A stretch of 64,000 nt of DNA, from assembly GCA_964351985.1 (NCBI GenBank), contig CAYGPR010000018.1:1-64000 (forward strand), in the 5' to 3' direction. The stretch is from Meishania sp964351985. GTDB taxonomy: Bacteria > Bacteroidota > Bacteroidia > Flavobacteriales > Flavobacteriaceae. Position numbers and translations under genes: made by a program. Every line of letters begins with the position of its first letter. The stretch's first letter is position 1. This document shows, piece by piece, positions 1-9,749 of the stretch. The notes beneath the pieces were generated by a model. That model searched no databases. It saw nothing but the letters and a program-made list of their open reading frames with translations, and was not told the origin of the DNA.

Positions 1-2450
1 AGATCAAGATCACCATCATTATCAAAATCAGCGGCCGTGACACATGATCCGCTCATCCGAATATCGGGAATGGCGTCTGAAGCTTTCAAGAATTTTCCTT
101 TTCCAGTGTTCTCATAAAAACGATCCCGATAGTAAGCATCTTGCTCTTTTTCTTCATTTCCTCCTGAAACCACATAAAGATCAAGGTCCCCATCGCCATC
201 AGCATCAAAAAACTCTGCTGCGATATCTTCATGCCCCTGGTCCTTTTTCCACAGTTCGTTTAGCACCGAAGTAAAAGTGCCCTCCTTTTGCTGAATAAAT
301 AAACTGGAAGCCTGATTTTTGGCTCCTCCGATATAAAAATCGTCCAGTCCGTCATTATTTACATCCCCTATGGCCAATGCCGGTCCGTTTTGAGAAAATC
401 TATGCGGCAACAGAATTTCTCTTTCAAAATCATCAAAATTGTTTTCCTGATGACTAAAAGGGATGTCCATTTTATCGATAGTATTAAAGACTTTGTTTTC
501 GTTCTCGGCATCTTGGATGTTTCTATCTGTAGCCTCAGTATAATTTAAGGTCATCTGCTCATTCACATTTAGTCCTCGAAGTGTTTGAGATTTTCCATCA
601 GGCCAGACAATGGACAGCCTTTGAATCGTTGTAGCCGAGCCAAGACCAAAATGTAAAATCTCGCTCACTGAAGACTGAAACCCTCTTGCTAGATAGAGTT
701 CCTTTGTTTGTTTTATACTATCCGTTTCAATAGTCACCCTAGATCCAATACCGACTGTATTTCTCTTTGGACCCTTTAACTTGATTTTTATAAAATTGCT
801 TTTTTTGGGGTTGAGTTCACTGGAATTATTTCTATAAACAAAAGCTGCATCATTGATATTGTTGCCAATAATATCCAGATCGCCATCATTGTCAAGATCT
901 GCATAAGCGGCCCCATTGGTACAAGTTGGCATGGTCAATTTCCAATCATCGTTCCTGGATGAAAAAGTAAAATCCCTGTTGTTTAGGTAAAGTAGGTTTA
1001 CTTCTTTCTTTTCGGGCATTACCGCCAATAGATCTTCATAATATTTTTTTATAAGGGAATCGCTATGCTTTGACTGCTCCAAAGTTTTGTACAGTTCAGC
1101 GACCCTTTTTCTTTTATATGCGACAAAATCGTTGTTTCTAAAAGAGCGTACAATACCGTTGGAAACAAAAAGATCCTGCCAACCATCGTTGTCCATGTCG
1201 AACAAAAGTGGTGCCCAGCTCCAATTGGTATGCGATATTCCCGCAAATTTTGCAATTTCAGAAAATGCAGGTATATCATTGTTCAATGAAGTTCCATTAT
1301 TTAATTGTAGGGCATTGAACATATATTGATGATGCAGCCCGGCATCGACCAAATCATTGAACCGCTGGGGGTTCATACCACTCATATTGGTTTTAAGGTC
1401 ATAATTATTGTTGGAAACCATGTCCACAGAAATAAAATCCAATAGCCCATCATTGTTAATGTCCCCAATATCATTTCCCATTGAGAAATTTGAGATATGG
1501 TTGGTGGCCTTCTTTATGGCTTCTTTATAGGTACCGTCTTTTTGATTTATATACAGATGGTCCTTTTCCGAATAGTCATGGCCGACAAGTATGTCTGGCC
1601 ACCCATCATTGTTCATATCTCCAATGGCGATACCAAGACCAAAACCAATAGCATTGTCTATGATCCCGCTTTCTTTGGAAACATCGGTAAACTTGCCATT
1701 ATCGTTTCTATAAAGTCTTTCACTACTATACGGAGATTTAGTGTTCAATAATTTTTTAACATTAGGTTCAACATCAGCAGGTTCGATACCATGATTGATC
1801 AAGAACATATCTAAGTCACCATCCCTGTCATAATCAAAAAATGAGGCTTGGGTAGAGTAGTGTGGCAAATCCAATCCGTATTCTGACGCAGCCTCATTAA
1901 AAATTGGGATTCCCTCTGTATTATTTCCTTGGTTGACATATAATTCATTTCTTCGATCATCAGGGTTAGGATAGTTACCAGACTTACAAATGTAAATGTC
2001 TAGTAAACCATCAGAATTGATATCGACCATTGATACTCCTGTTGGGAAACCCTCGTTTCCCTTCACATTGGATGGTAAGGTCGTTTCTTCAAAAACTAAA
2101 TTTCCCTGATTGATAAAAAGCTTATTCGAATATAAATTTGATATAAAGTACATGTCCGGAAGATCATCGTTGTTAAGATCCCCGACCGCAACACCTCCCC
2201 CGTTGTACAGGTACTCATAAACTATTCCGTTTACCGTCGGGCTTTCATTTATGAGGTTGATAAAGTTCAGTTTGGTCTTTGAGGCATCCATCAGGGTAAA
2301 AAGTGGCGCTGTCATAACTTTGTCATCTTCCGATGGCATTCTTGAGCTGTTGGATTCATTTTTGTCCTTGCACTGTACAAATAAAATGGTAATGACCAAA
2401 ATGATTAGGAATCTCCTCTTTGATTTGTAGATTTTAGTAATAATTACCAT
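1..2450 (-). CDS. FG-GAP/VCBS repeat lipoprotein with ASPIC/UnbV domain (partial, C-terminus off the left edge)
   Basis: The reading frame is open from an ATG at 2450 to the left edge, giving about 816 residues without a stop, so the C-terminus is missing. The N-terminus is a lipoprotein signal: a basic start, a hydrophobic run and the lipobox LFVQC at about residue 27. Many calcium-type FG-GAP motifs follow, such as DLNNDDLPD, DINSDGLLD, DYDRDGDLD, DMNNDGWPD and DLDNDGDLD, which predict a beta-propeller. Around residues 570-620 is an ASPIC/UnbV-like segment (GIGSRVTIETD, then SIVWPDGKSQ), after which FG-GAP motifs resume. Proteins of this CRTAC1-like family are common next to SusC/SusD pairs in Bacteroidota; a surface role in glycan binding is inferred, not shown. 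It lies downstream of susD and is separated from it by a terminator-like hairpin, so it may be expressed at a lower level than susCD. Confidence 0.85.
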   Translation of the reverse strand, partial: MVIITKIYKSKRRFLIILVITILFVQCKDKNESNSSRMPSEDDKVMTAPLFTLMDASKTKLNFINLINESPTVNGIVYEYLYNGGGVAVGDLNNDDLPDMYFISNLYSNKLFINQGNLVFEETTLPSNVKGNEGFPTGVSMVDINSDGLLDIYICKSGNYPNPDDRRNELYVNQGNNTEGIPIFNEAASEYGLDLPHYSTQASFFDYDRDGDLDMFLINHGIEPADVEPNVKKLLNTKSPYSSERLYRNDNGKFTDVSKESGIIDNAIGFGLGIAIGDMNNDGWPDILVGHDYSEKDHLYINQKDGTYKEAIKKATNHISNFSMGNDIGDINNDGLLDFISVDMVSNNNYDLKTNMSGMNPQRFNDLVDAGLHHQYMFNALQLNNGTSLNNDIPAFSEIAKFAGISHTNWSWAPLLFDMDNDGWQDLFVSNGIVRSFRNNDFVAYKRKRVAELYKTLEQSKHSDSLIKKYYEDLLAVMPEKKEVNLLYLNNRDFTFSSRNDDWKLTMPTCTNGAAYADLDNDGDLDIIGNNINDAAFVYRNNSSELNPKKSNFIKIKLKGPKRNTVGIGSRVTIETDSIKQTKELYLARGFQSSVSEILHFGLGSATTIQRLSIVWPDGKSQTLRGLNVNEQMTLNYTEATDRNIQDAENENKVFNTIDKMDIPFSHQENNFDDFEREILLPHRFSQNGPALAIGDVNNDGLDDFYIGGAKNQASSLFIQQKEGTFTSVLNELWKKDQGHEDIAAEFFDADGDGDLDLYVVSGGNEEKEQDAYYRDRFYENTGKGKFLKASDAIPDIRMSGSCVTAADFDNDGDLD

Positions 2451-2528
2451 AGAGAATGTTTTAAAATTTTAATCGATATCAATTCAAAGATATCATTCCA
2501 ATCGATTGAAATCGATCCACGAACAGTA

Positions 2529-2580
2529 TAAAAAACTGGCAGACTATCTAATAGGTTTGGGCCCAAAGAAAATCTGCCAG
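2529..2580 (-). terminator. Rho-independent terminator after susD
   Basis: Eight-base arms CTGGCAGA and TCTGCCAG (2536-2543 and 2573-2580) enclose a second small palindrome TTTGGGCCCAAA (2557-2568). Read on the minus strand, the hairpin is followed by a run of six T (complement of 2530-2535). It sits 65 bases past the susD stop and before the FG-GAP gene, so it would end or attenuate the susCD transcript. Confidence 0.75.
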
Positions 2581-2645
2581 AATCAAACTAACTCAAACTA
2601 ACAATACTATATTGTTGCGGGTATGTTAACCCTTTTCAGAAAATA

Positions 2646-4100
2646 TCAGTAGCCTTCATTTTGGATAAGTACACCATTGCTCAAGTCTATTTCTTGTTGA
2701 GGTATGGGGAAATAGTAATGTTTAGGCCTCTCAAATACTCTTGGGGGGTCAAATTGCCCTCTATCTTCCCCGTAAATCTGCACAATATCTACAATTCCGG
2801 CCTTATCCCATCGCATTAGATCCTGATGACGTTGGTTCTCACCAAATAATTCTACTCTTCTTTCATGTATCAATTCGGGCATCCCGGCATTGGCAACGGG
2901 AGGCAATCCGACTCTGTCTCGTACTGCATTGATTTCAGCATCACCAGCTCCTACGCCGTCTTGCCTGATTTTAGCTTCGGCAACTAATAAATATACATCG
3001 GCCGATCTAAGAACGTTGACATTTTGACCTTGATTAGTGTTTCCATCGTCTTTGAAGTTTGTATACTTATTCTGTGAGTACCCGGTGGCAGTTAAATCTG
3101 AGGTAAACTCAGAAACCCCATTCGCTCCACGATCTACCATATCTCCAGGTTTCCAGATAGAGCTCTCAAATCGTGGGTCACCAGCTTCATACTCGTCGAC
3201 CATGTTTTGTGTTGGGTTATGAAAATCCCATCCTCCCCAAGGCCTTGGATAGGTATGGAAGAAATGTACCACATCTCCCCAATTTTCCTCTCCCTGAATA
3301 GCAAATAGCACTTCTGGATTGTTCTCGGTGGCCGGGACAAAATTATCCCGATAATTTGATGCTAAAGGATATGGGCCATTAAGTACGGCATCTCCTGCAG
3401 CAATCGTCCCAGCAAGGTTATCTTGATAAAGATACAATTTGGCCAACAGGCCATTGGCCGCACCTTTATTTGCCCTTCCCAAATCTTCACTGCTATGCGT
3501 ATCCGGAAGCAAGCCAACCGCAGCAATCAAATCTGACTCGATCTGTGACTGTATTTCTGCCAAACTGGATTTTGGAACATTGAACTCGGCATCAAGCGCA
3601 TTTTGTTCCAAAATTAAGGGCACACCGCCATAAATAACTGCAAGTCTCCAATATGCAAAAGCTCTTAAAAAATGTGCTTCTCCAAGTATCCTGTTCTTCA
3701 ATCCCGCATCCATTCCCTCAATAGTTGGCACATTGATCAGTACGGTATTGGCCCTGTTGATAACTTCGTATTTTGGTTTCCAACCAACTCGTACGCCCTG
3801 GTTACTGGCATCCATTGTGAAATTTTCCATGGCCGGTTCATATCCATGGTCCCCTGCTCTATATAAATCATCGGAGCAGTTGTCAAATACATTTTCATTA
3901 TGGCCATATGTATCTTCAGCTGTTAAAGGTTGATACATGGCATTTGCCGCAGCAACGGCATCATCTGCATTTCTCCAAAATGAAGCTGAAGTAGATTCTG
4001 CGAACGGGGTTGGTTCAAGTAAATCTGCATTACAGCCACTAAGCAAAACCATCAAACTGGCCATTGGTATTAAATATTTATTTTTTATATACTTTATCAT
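2646..4100 (-). CDS. RagB/SusD family nutrient-uptake outer-membrane lipoprotein
   Basis: A 484-residue SusD-like protein, within the family's usual length. The signal peptide ends in the lipobox LLSGC at about residues 19-23, so the mature protein is a surface lipoprotein. The N-terminal part has the typical SusD layout (NADDAVAAANAMYQPL, then the TPR-like LGEAHFLRAFAYWRLAVIYG near residue 145). The C-terminal part has the family ending, with LIHERRVELFGENQRHQDLMRW near 410-430 followed by YYFPIPQQEIDLS. SusD proteins bind glycan at the cell surface and act as a lid over the partner SusC channel. It lies 32 bases after the SusC-like gene and is co-directional, so the two form one transport unit. 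The substrate cannot be read from the sequence. Confidence 0.95.
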   Translation of the reverse strand: MIKYIKNKYLIPMASLMVLLSGCNADLLEPTPFAESTSASFWRNADDAVAAANAMYQPLTAEDTYGHNENVFDNCSDDLYRAGDHGYEPAMENFTMDASNQGVRVGWKPKYEVINRANTVLINVPTIEGMDAGLKNRILGEAHFLRAFAYWRLAVIYGGVPLILEQNALDAEFNVPKSSLAEIQSQIESDLIAAVGLLPDTHSSEDLGRANKGAANGLLAKLYLYQDNLAGTIAAGDAVLNGPYPLASNYRDNFVPATENNPEVLFAIQGEENWGDVVHFFHTYPRPWGGWDFHNPTQNMVDEYEAGDPRFESSIWKPGDMVDRGANGVSEFTSDLTATGYSQNKYTNFKDDGNTNQGQNVNVLRSADVYLLVAEAKIRQDGVGAGDAEINAVRDRVGLPPVANAGMPELIHERRVELFGENQRHQDLMRWDKAGIVDIVQIYGEDRGQFDPPRVFERPKHYYFPIPQQEIDLSNGVLIQNEGY

Positions 4101-4132
4101 GATTTAATTTTTTTAAATAAATTATACAGTTC

Positions 4133-7100
4133 TTAAAAGCCAATATTAACGCCCAACAAGAATGTTCTGGCCTGGGGAAATTGTGCAAAATCAACATTTT
4201 GCTGTAGGTTGGGGTTATCTTCGTCTCCCGTCAATCCCAATTCTGGGTCTAAACCTGAATAGCCAGTGATGGTAAACACATTTTGTCCAGACAGGTACAA
4301 ACGCAATCGTGATAGTCCCATTTTCTCAATAATGTTCGTTGGTAGTGTGTACCCTAGCGTAACATTTTTAAGTCGTAAGAAATCACCTGATTCCAAAAAT
4401 AAATCTGATGTTCTATGATTTAAATTGGTGCGCAAGGTTGATACTCTAGGAATAGAGTTGCTCGTATTGGGGCCAGTCCACCGGTCGGTGATATCCGAAT
4501 ATAAATTGAACGGGTATGAGGCATCCAAACCTTGCATTCTATCCGCATTATAAATTTCAACACCACCTACACCTAGAAAGAACATGTTAAGGTCAAAAGC
4601 CTTATACGCAAAGTTAGTATTGATTCCGTACGTCACTTTTGGGTGCGGGCTACCGATTATTTCCCTATCATCATCATCGATTACCCCATCATTATTAAGA
4701 TCTATGAAGCGAACATCGCCGGGTACCGCACCGGGCTGATCTGCATGACCATCGATATCTGCTTGTGTTTGGAAAAGACCATCGGCTCGCCAGCCATAAA
4801 ATGTGGCAATAGGGCTGCCTACGTAAGTTCGTGAAATTTCTTGATTAGGTCTCCCATAAAATGGAGAAGCCAAAAACGAACCTTCTACCAAACGAGTTAC
4901 TTCATTGTTTACAAATGCCGCATTGGCGTCGATGCTATAGGTAAAATCATTTTTAGAATCGGTCCAACCTAATTCGATTTCAAGCCCTTTATTTCTTACT
5001 GCCCCTACATTGAGAAAAGGCGAAGGTGTGCTTCCTTGAGCACCAATTGTCGGAGGCGAAAGTAACATATCTTCAGTATCCTTAATAAAATAATTGAAGT
5101 TCGCACTTAAACGATCATCTAAAAAAGTCATTGATGCTCCAATATTGGTCATAACAACAGTTTCCCAAGTAACATCAGGGTTTGCGAAACTGATCTGATT
5201 GGCTCCAATAACCTGATTACTTCCATCTACTCCAAATGAATATCTGTCACCACGACCTATTCTTGCTAAATATTGGAAACTAGGAATGTTCTGATTTCCT
5301 AATTCACCCCAACCGGCGGTTAGCTTTAAATTATCCATATAGGTCACATTGTCAAAAAAGGACTCTTCAGACACTTTCCATCCCACGGAAAAAGCTGGAA
5401 AAACACCCCGTTGATTTCCTTCGGCAAATTTGGAGGATTCATCTGACCGTACTGTCGCTGTGAGTAGATATTTATCTTTGTATGCATAATTTATTCTGCC
5501 AAAAACAGACCTCAATCCATCTTCCGATTTAAATTCTTCGGTAGCATTTGCCTCTCCCGTGCTCAAAAAACGCTGACTTGGGTCTTCATCGGGAAGATTA
5601 ATTGCCCGAGCACTAAATCCTTGGGCATTGAATGATTGTTCCGTATAGCCTCCAACAAATCCTACTTTATGATTTTCAGCAAATGTCTTGTCATATTGTA
5701 AGAAGTATTCCATCAAGAAAGAAGTTGCCTGGTCGTAATTCCTATTGGCACTATTGGTAGAGCGCTGCCTTATCTGATTCAAAATCAGCGGATTAAAAGA
5801 CCTATTGTCACCAATTGCCGCTTCATAACCAAAATTGGCCTTCAATTTCAAGGCATTTGTCAACGTTACTTCTGCCGTTACATTGCTAAGCAACCTTGTG
5901 AATCTATTTGAAGCATCATTAATATCTACCTCGAATAATGGGTTATTGATATCCCCGAATTCTCCGCTTATCTGATTGGAACTAAAATCCCCATTGGCAT
6001 CCCTGATCGGAAGTCCGGGATGGAATCGTATGGCGCTAAATATCAATCCATTTTGGGCTGATGTTGTGTTAAATCCATTGTTAGAAGAAGTTGATAATGA
6101 TAAATTCTGAGCTATTTTTAGCCACTTGGCAACCCTATGATCTGAGTTCACTCGCAAACTAAAACGATCGGTTTCTGCCTTGTCTATAATACCCTCTTCA
6201 TCGTAGTACCCTAAAGAAAATAAGAAGGATGATTTTTCGCTTCCTCCACTGATTGATAGGTCAACGTTCTTTGTTATCCCCGTTTTAAAAAGCTCATCTT
6301 GCCAATTGGTACGTTGAGTCTGGTATTGAGGGTCTTCCCAAATAGCATTTACTGGAATGCCGTCATTTGCAAATCGCTCCCTTTTTATTTCGGCAAGTGT
6401 GGGAGCGTCAAGTACATCAAGTGTCTTTCCAACATTTGATACGCCTGTATAAGCATCTATTGTAACATTGAGCTTTCCTTTTATTCCTTTTTTTGTGGTT
6501 ACGATAACAACCCCATTGGCTGCCCTTGTTCCATAAATAGCAGAAGCGGAAGCATCTTTTAATACTTCGATTGAGCTAATATCGTTAGGATTGATACCAT
6601 TAATTCCTGTTGTGGGCACGCCGTCTATAATATAAAGTGGTTCTGAATTATTGACCGTACCTGCTCCCCTTATCCTTATGGAGGTAGATCCGCCTGGAGC
6701 ACCGCCATTGCGAACGACCTGAACCCCCGCCAGTCTTCCTTGAATGGCCTTGTCAATACTTTCGACAGGAACATTTTTGAAGTCATCGCCCTTTACAGAT
6801 GAGATAGCACCCGTAACATCCTTTTTCGCTGTGGTTCCATAACCCACAACTACTACCTCATCTAAACCTGCGGCATCTTCTTCCATAGTTATGGACAGGG
6901 TCGTTTGCCCATTAACAGCAATTTCTGCCGTCTTAAACCCTAGATAAGAAATCACCAGAGTGGCATTTTCATCGGCAACTTCAATAGAGAAATTACCATC
7001 AAAATCTGTCTGGGTACCGTTGGTGGTTCCCTTTACCAAAATGTTTGTGCCAGGTAAGGGGGTTCCGTTTTTATCGGTAATAGTACCAGTAATAGAGCTT

Positions 7101-7516
7101 TGCTCTATTACTTCGGGATTAGCCTGCTCCAATAAAACCGAAATATCAGGTTCCGTGCGTCTAACCAAGTATATTCGTCGGTCGTTTAAGTTAAAAGTAG
7201 TTTTTGTATTCTGAAAGATTTGATTTAAGACAGGTGTTATCTTTTCTTTCTTTGCATTTATGGATACGATTCGTTCCAGATCTACATCCTCTATCTTATA
7301 GACAAACTGAAATTTGGTGTTATTTTCTATTTCATCGATGAGCTGCCCAACGGACACATTATTCAAGCTCAAAGTTATTTTTGTACGCTGCCCATAAGTG
7401 TCATTGGCCTGCATCGTTAAAAAAGCAGCCAACATGAACAAGGTACTTAGTTTCATTTTTAAATCATATTTAAGCAGTAGATAAGGGCTTCTTGTAAGCC
7501 TAGAACTTTTTTTCAT
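4133..7516 (-). CDS. SusC/RagA-type TonB-dependent receptor with STN signalling domain
   Basis: 1127 residues. After a signal peptide (cleavage near TYGQ, about residue 43) comes an STN domain (about 45-120: LSLNNVSVGQLIDEI, then KFQFVYKIEDVDL). A CarboxypepD_reg-like domain follows (about 140-225: SSITGTITDKNGTPLPGTNI), then the TonB-box-like stretch GLDEVVVVGYGT and the plug (SIRIRGAGTVNNSEPLYIIDG, VLKDASASAIYGTRAANGV), and then a long beta-barrel ending in a terminal phenylalanine. The STN domain fits transmembrane signalling to the FecR anti-sigma factor encoded just upstream. With the SusD partner it should import an oligosaccharide across the outer membrane. Imported substrate could be handled by the GH4 or GH2 enzymes nearby, but that link is only positional. 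Confidence 0.95.
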   Translation of the reverse strand: MKKSSRLTRSPYLLLKYDLKMKLSTLFMLAAFLTMQANDTYGQRTKITLSLNNVSVGQLIDEIENNTKFQFVYKIEDVDLERIVSINAKKEKITPVLNQIFQNTKTTFNLNDRRIYLVRRTEPDISVLLEQANPEVIEQSSITGTITDKNGTPLPGTNILVKGTTNGTQTDFDGNFSIEVADENATLVISYLGFKTAEIAVNGQTTLSITMEEDAAGLDEVVVVGYGTTAKKDVTGAISSVKGDDFKNVPVESIDKAIQGRLAGVQVVRNGGAPGGSTSIRIRGAGTVNNSEPLYIIDGVPTTGINGINPNDISSIEVLKDASASAIYGTRAANGVVIVTTKKGIKGKLNVTIDAYTGVSNVGKTLDVLDAPTLAEIKRERFANDGIPVNAIWEDPQYQTQRTNWQDELFKTGITKNVDLSISGGSEKSSFLFSLGYYDEEGIIDKAETDRFSLRVNSDHRVAKWLKIAQNLSLSTSSNNGFNTTSAQNGLIFSAIRFHPGLPIRDANGDFSSNQISGEFGDINNPLFEVDINDASNRFTRLLSNVTAEVTLTNALKLKANFGYEAAIGDNRSFNPLILNQIRQRSTNSANRNYDQATSFLMEYFLQYDKTFAENHKVGFVGGYTEQSFNAQGFSARAINLPDEDPSQRFLSTGEANATEEFKSEDGLRSVFGRINYAYKDKYLLTATVRSDESSKFAEGNQRGVFPAFSVGWKVSEESFFDNVTYMDNLKLTAGWGELGNQNIPSFQYLARIGRGDRYSFGVDGSNQVIGANQISFANPDVTWETVVMTNIGASMTFLDDRLSANFNYFIKDTEDMLLSPPTIGAQGSTPSPFLNVGAVRNKGLEIELGWTDSKNDFTYSIDANAAFVNNEVTRLVEGSFLASPFYGRPNQEISRTYVGSPIATFYGWRADGLFQTQADIDGHADQPGAVPGDVRFIDLNNDGVIDDDDREIIGSPHPKVTYGINTNFAYKAFDLNMFFLGVGGVEIYNADRMQGLDASYPFNLYSDITDRWTGPNTSNSIPRVSTLRTNLNHRTSDLFLESGDFLRLKNVTLGYTLPTNIIEKMGLSRLRLYLSGQNVFTITGYSGLDPELGLTGDEDNPNLQQNVDFAQFPQARTFLLGVNIGF

Positions 7517-7568
7517 ACTTTTATAGTGTTAAGGTGGTTAATCATTTTCGTTTGACCGCTAGTATCTA

Positions 7569-7597
7569 ATCGGGAAATGTTCGTAGCATTTCTCGAT
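7569..7597 (-). promoter_or_regulatory. Imperfect hairpin in the susC leader
   Basis: Eleven-base arms (ATCGGGAAATG at 7569-7579 and CATTTCTCGAT at 7587-7597, one mismatch) enclose a 7-base loop, about 53 bases upstream of the susC start. No T-run follows on the minus strand, so it is not an obvious terminator. It could be a leader structure or a protein-binding site. The role is unknown. Confidence 0.4.
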
Positions 7598-7603
7598 TTT
7601 TTT

Positions 7604-7619
7604 ATGTCAATTTTGACAT
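7604..7619. promoter_or_regulatory. Operator-like palindrome upstream of susC
   Basis: ATGTCAA and TTGACAT form perfect 7-base arms with a 2-base spacer, 88 bases upstream of the susC start. The dyad could bind a dimeric regulator or overlap an ECF-dependent promoter. No regulator is identified and function is inferred from symmetry and position only. Confidence 0.35.
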
Positions 7620-7711
7620 TATTTTCTTGGCGATTCTTTCCAATATTGATTTGATTTTAACTCATAGGCGCTAAGTTTCAGGTACTGTTTAATTGGGTAT
7701 TATTTTTATTC

Positions 7712-8836
7712 TCATTTAATAATTATTTCATCACCGCTAACCACATAATCTATCCCATAATTCATCTTCAATTCTTCAAGAACATTTCCAATTGGTTCAC
7801 TGCCAAAATTTGCATTAAAATACTTTTGGGATAATTCTTTATTATTATTGATGATAACCACATCATAATGCCTTTCTAGTTTTTTAAGAATATTTTCAAA
7901 ACTCATGTTCCGAAAAACCAACTCTCCATCTATCCAAGACGTATAAATACTTGTGATGACAGCCTTTGAGATTATACTGTTTTTTTTCCTATCGAAACTT
8001 CCTTTAATCCCAGGTTTCAAAAGTGTATTCTTATCAATATCATAACCATCAGCTTTTGTAAATAAGCTGACCGAACCCTCTACAAGAACAATATCGGTTA
8101 CGTCATCTTCTGGATAGGCCGAAACATTGAATTGTGTGCCCAGTACCCTAACACTCAACTCTCCTGTATTTACAATGAAGGGGTGTAATGAATCTTTGGC
8201 CACATTCAAATAAGCCTCACCAGTTATAAATATTTGTCTGTCCTCTCCTTTCAGAAATTTGATAGGATATTTGAGTGAAGTACCTGCATTTAGATGAGCC
8301 GTTGTGCCATCTGATAATTGAAGTTCAAAGTTTTTACCGTAGGGTACCGTAAGTGTATTATACACCAATTTTTCTACGTCACTTGTTTCCTTGTATACTA
8401 ATTGATTGCCTTTTTGCAGACCAACAATTGTTCCGGTTTTATCAGTAACCTTGGCTGTATTATTTTCTTCAATGATTTTTATACTACCGTCTTCAAGTTG
8501 CAGTGTGATAACATTTTCCGGTATAGTAACTGGAGTATTGACCCCAGGGTTTTGCAAATAAAAATACCCAGTTGCTGCAAGGCCAATTAATACGGCCACC
8601 GATGCTACAATTTTCCAGTTTGCAAATTTCTTATTTTCGAAACTGCTACTAATCGCAGAATTAATACCACTCCATAGGGATTTCTCTATATTATTTTTTT
8701 CGGCTCCGTTCTGAAAGTGGCTTTCATTATTTGACTTTAGGCCTTCCTTAAACTTATCCAAAAGTTCTTCTTCCTCTTCGGATATTGACCCATCAAGGTA
8801 TTTGTCCAATAATTTTCTGAATTCTTGCTCCTGCAT
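7712..8836 (-). CDS. FecR-family anti-sigma factor
   Basis: About 374 residues from the ATG at 8836. A longer frame begins at a TTG at 8878, but the ATG gives the family-like start MQEQEFRKLLDKYLDGSIS. The N-terminal cytoplasmic anti-sigma part is followed by one membrane segment (about residues 72-92, IVASVAVLIGLAATGYFYL). The periplasmic FecR domain follows (LTVPYGKNFELQLSDGTTAHLNAGTSLKYP and the F-x-V-x-T-G-x-x-x-V-R-V-L-G-T-x-F-N-V motif). The C-terminal DUF4974-like domain contains LVFRNMSFENILKKLERHYDV. FecR proteins hold an ECF sigma factor until the STN domain of the cognate receptor reports substrate. The sigma factor lies just upstream and the receptor just downstream. Confidence 0.93.
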   Translation of the reverse strand: MQEQEFRKLLDKYLDGSISEEEEELLDKFKEGLKSNNESHFQNGAEKNNIEKSLWSGINSAISSSFENKKFANWKIVASVAVLIGLAATGYFYLQNPGVNTPVTIPENVITLQLEDGSIKIIEENNTAKVTDKTGTIVGLQKGNQLVYKETSDVEKLVYNTLTVPYGKNFELQLSDGTTAHLNAGTSLKYPIKFLKGEDRQIFITGEAYLNVAKDSLHPFIVNTGELSVRVLGTQFNVSAYPEDDVTDIVLVEGSVSLFTKADGYDIDKNTLLKPGIKGSFDRKKNSIISKAVITSIYTSWIDGELVFRNMSFENILKKLERHYDVVIINNNKELSQKYFNANFGSEPIGNVLEELKMNYGIDYVVSGDEIIIK

Positions 8837-8966
8837 TGTTCTGGTTGTGTATTGATAAGAACCCAAAAGGGTCAGCAACTCACATTATATTTGAGAGTTT
8901 AACATTTTATTAACTATGTTGAATTGAGTACCCCGGGGTTAGTTTTACTTGGGAAAGGAAAAAGAA

Positions 8967-9551
8967 TTACAGAAAGAGAATAAAAAGGAGAGTTAGAGAG
9001 GAATGGGCATTCGATAAGTTATGTTTAATGGATTTTAGGGCGAGAGATATTTGATTTTCTACCGATCGTTTAGATATACCCAGGCGACGAGAAATTTCTT
9101 CATTACTGACTTCTTCCATACGGCTCAACCTAAAAACTTGTTGGCATCTTGGAGTCAGTTGGTGCAAGGATTTTTCAATAACAATTAGAGTCTCTTCTAA
9201 ATCATGTTGATTTTCTACATTCGATTTTGAGGGCAGCTGTAGAGATTTGATAGCCTCAAGTTGAATAGTATTGAATTTATTGTCCCTCAGATGTTTAAAG
9301 CAACCATTATTTACTGCTCTAAAAATATATGGTTCAAAACTTCTAATCTCCAGATGTTCCCTTTTTTGCCATAAGTCTACCCAAATATTCTGGACTATAT
9401 CTTTAGCTACATCAGCGTTGGAAACGATAGATTTGGCATTAAGGAACATGGGTTCCCAAAATAGGTCAAACAGCTTACGGAAAGCTTTTTTATTTCCTTT
9501 TTTGAACTCCCTAAGAAGCAATTTGTTAGTATGAAGTTTTTTTAACGACAT
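8967..9551 (-). CDS. RNA polymerase ECF sigma-70 factor
   Basis: 194 residues with sigma region 2 (about 20-85: FRKLFDLFWEPMF, then DIVQNIWVDLWQKR) and region 4 with its helix-turn-helix (about 130-180: LTPRCQQVFRLSRMEEVSNE, then RRLGISKRSVENQISLAL). The length and the hydrophobic C-terminal tail match Bacteroidota ECF factors paired with FecR. It is followed 130 bases later by fecR, then susC and susD, which is the classic arrangement of a trans-envelope signalling cassette. The expected target is the susC promoter region, which carries a palindrome and a hairpin. Confidence 0.93.
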   Translation of the reverse strand: MSLKKLHTNKLLLREFKKGNKKAFRKLFDLFWEPMFLNAKSIVSNADVAKDIVQNIWVDLWQKREHLEIRSFEPYIFRAVNNGCFKHLRDNKFNTIQLEAIKSLQLPSKSNVENQHDLEETLIVIEKSLHQLTPRCQQVFRLSRMEEVSNEEISRRLGISKRSVENQISLALKSIKHNLSNAHSSLTLLFILFL

Positions 9552-9749
9552 TAAATCTATTATAATTCAAAAACACTTCAGTCTATTTAATAAATATATA
9601 AAATTTTCTTTTATTAATTATTAGATTGCTAAATATCAGAATCAACTCATACGAATAAATTGATTACTTCAGTTTAAATTTGAACAATATTTAATCTATA
9701 ATGTTAAACAAAGAGGCTTTTAAAAGATTCAGCCTTTAAAGCAATTCAT

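Noticed and set aside
9680..9702. Sigma-70 style promoter TTGAAC...TATAAT before the GH4 gene
   Set aside because: Spacing is only about 11 bases and the organism uses the TTTG/TAnnTTTG form, so it is probably AT-rich chance.
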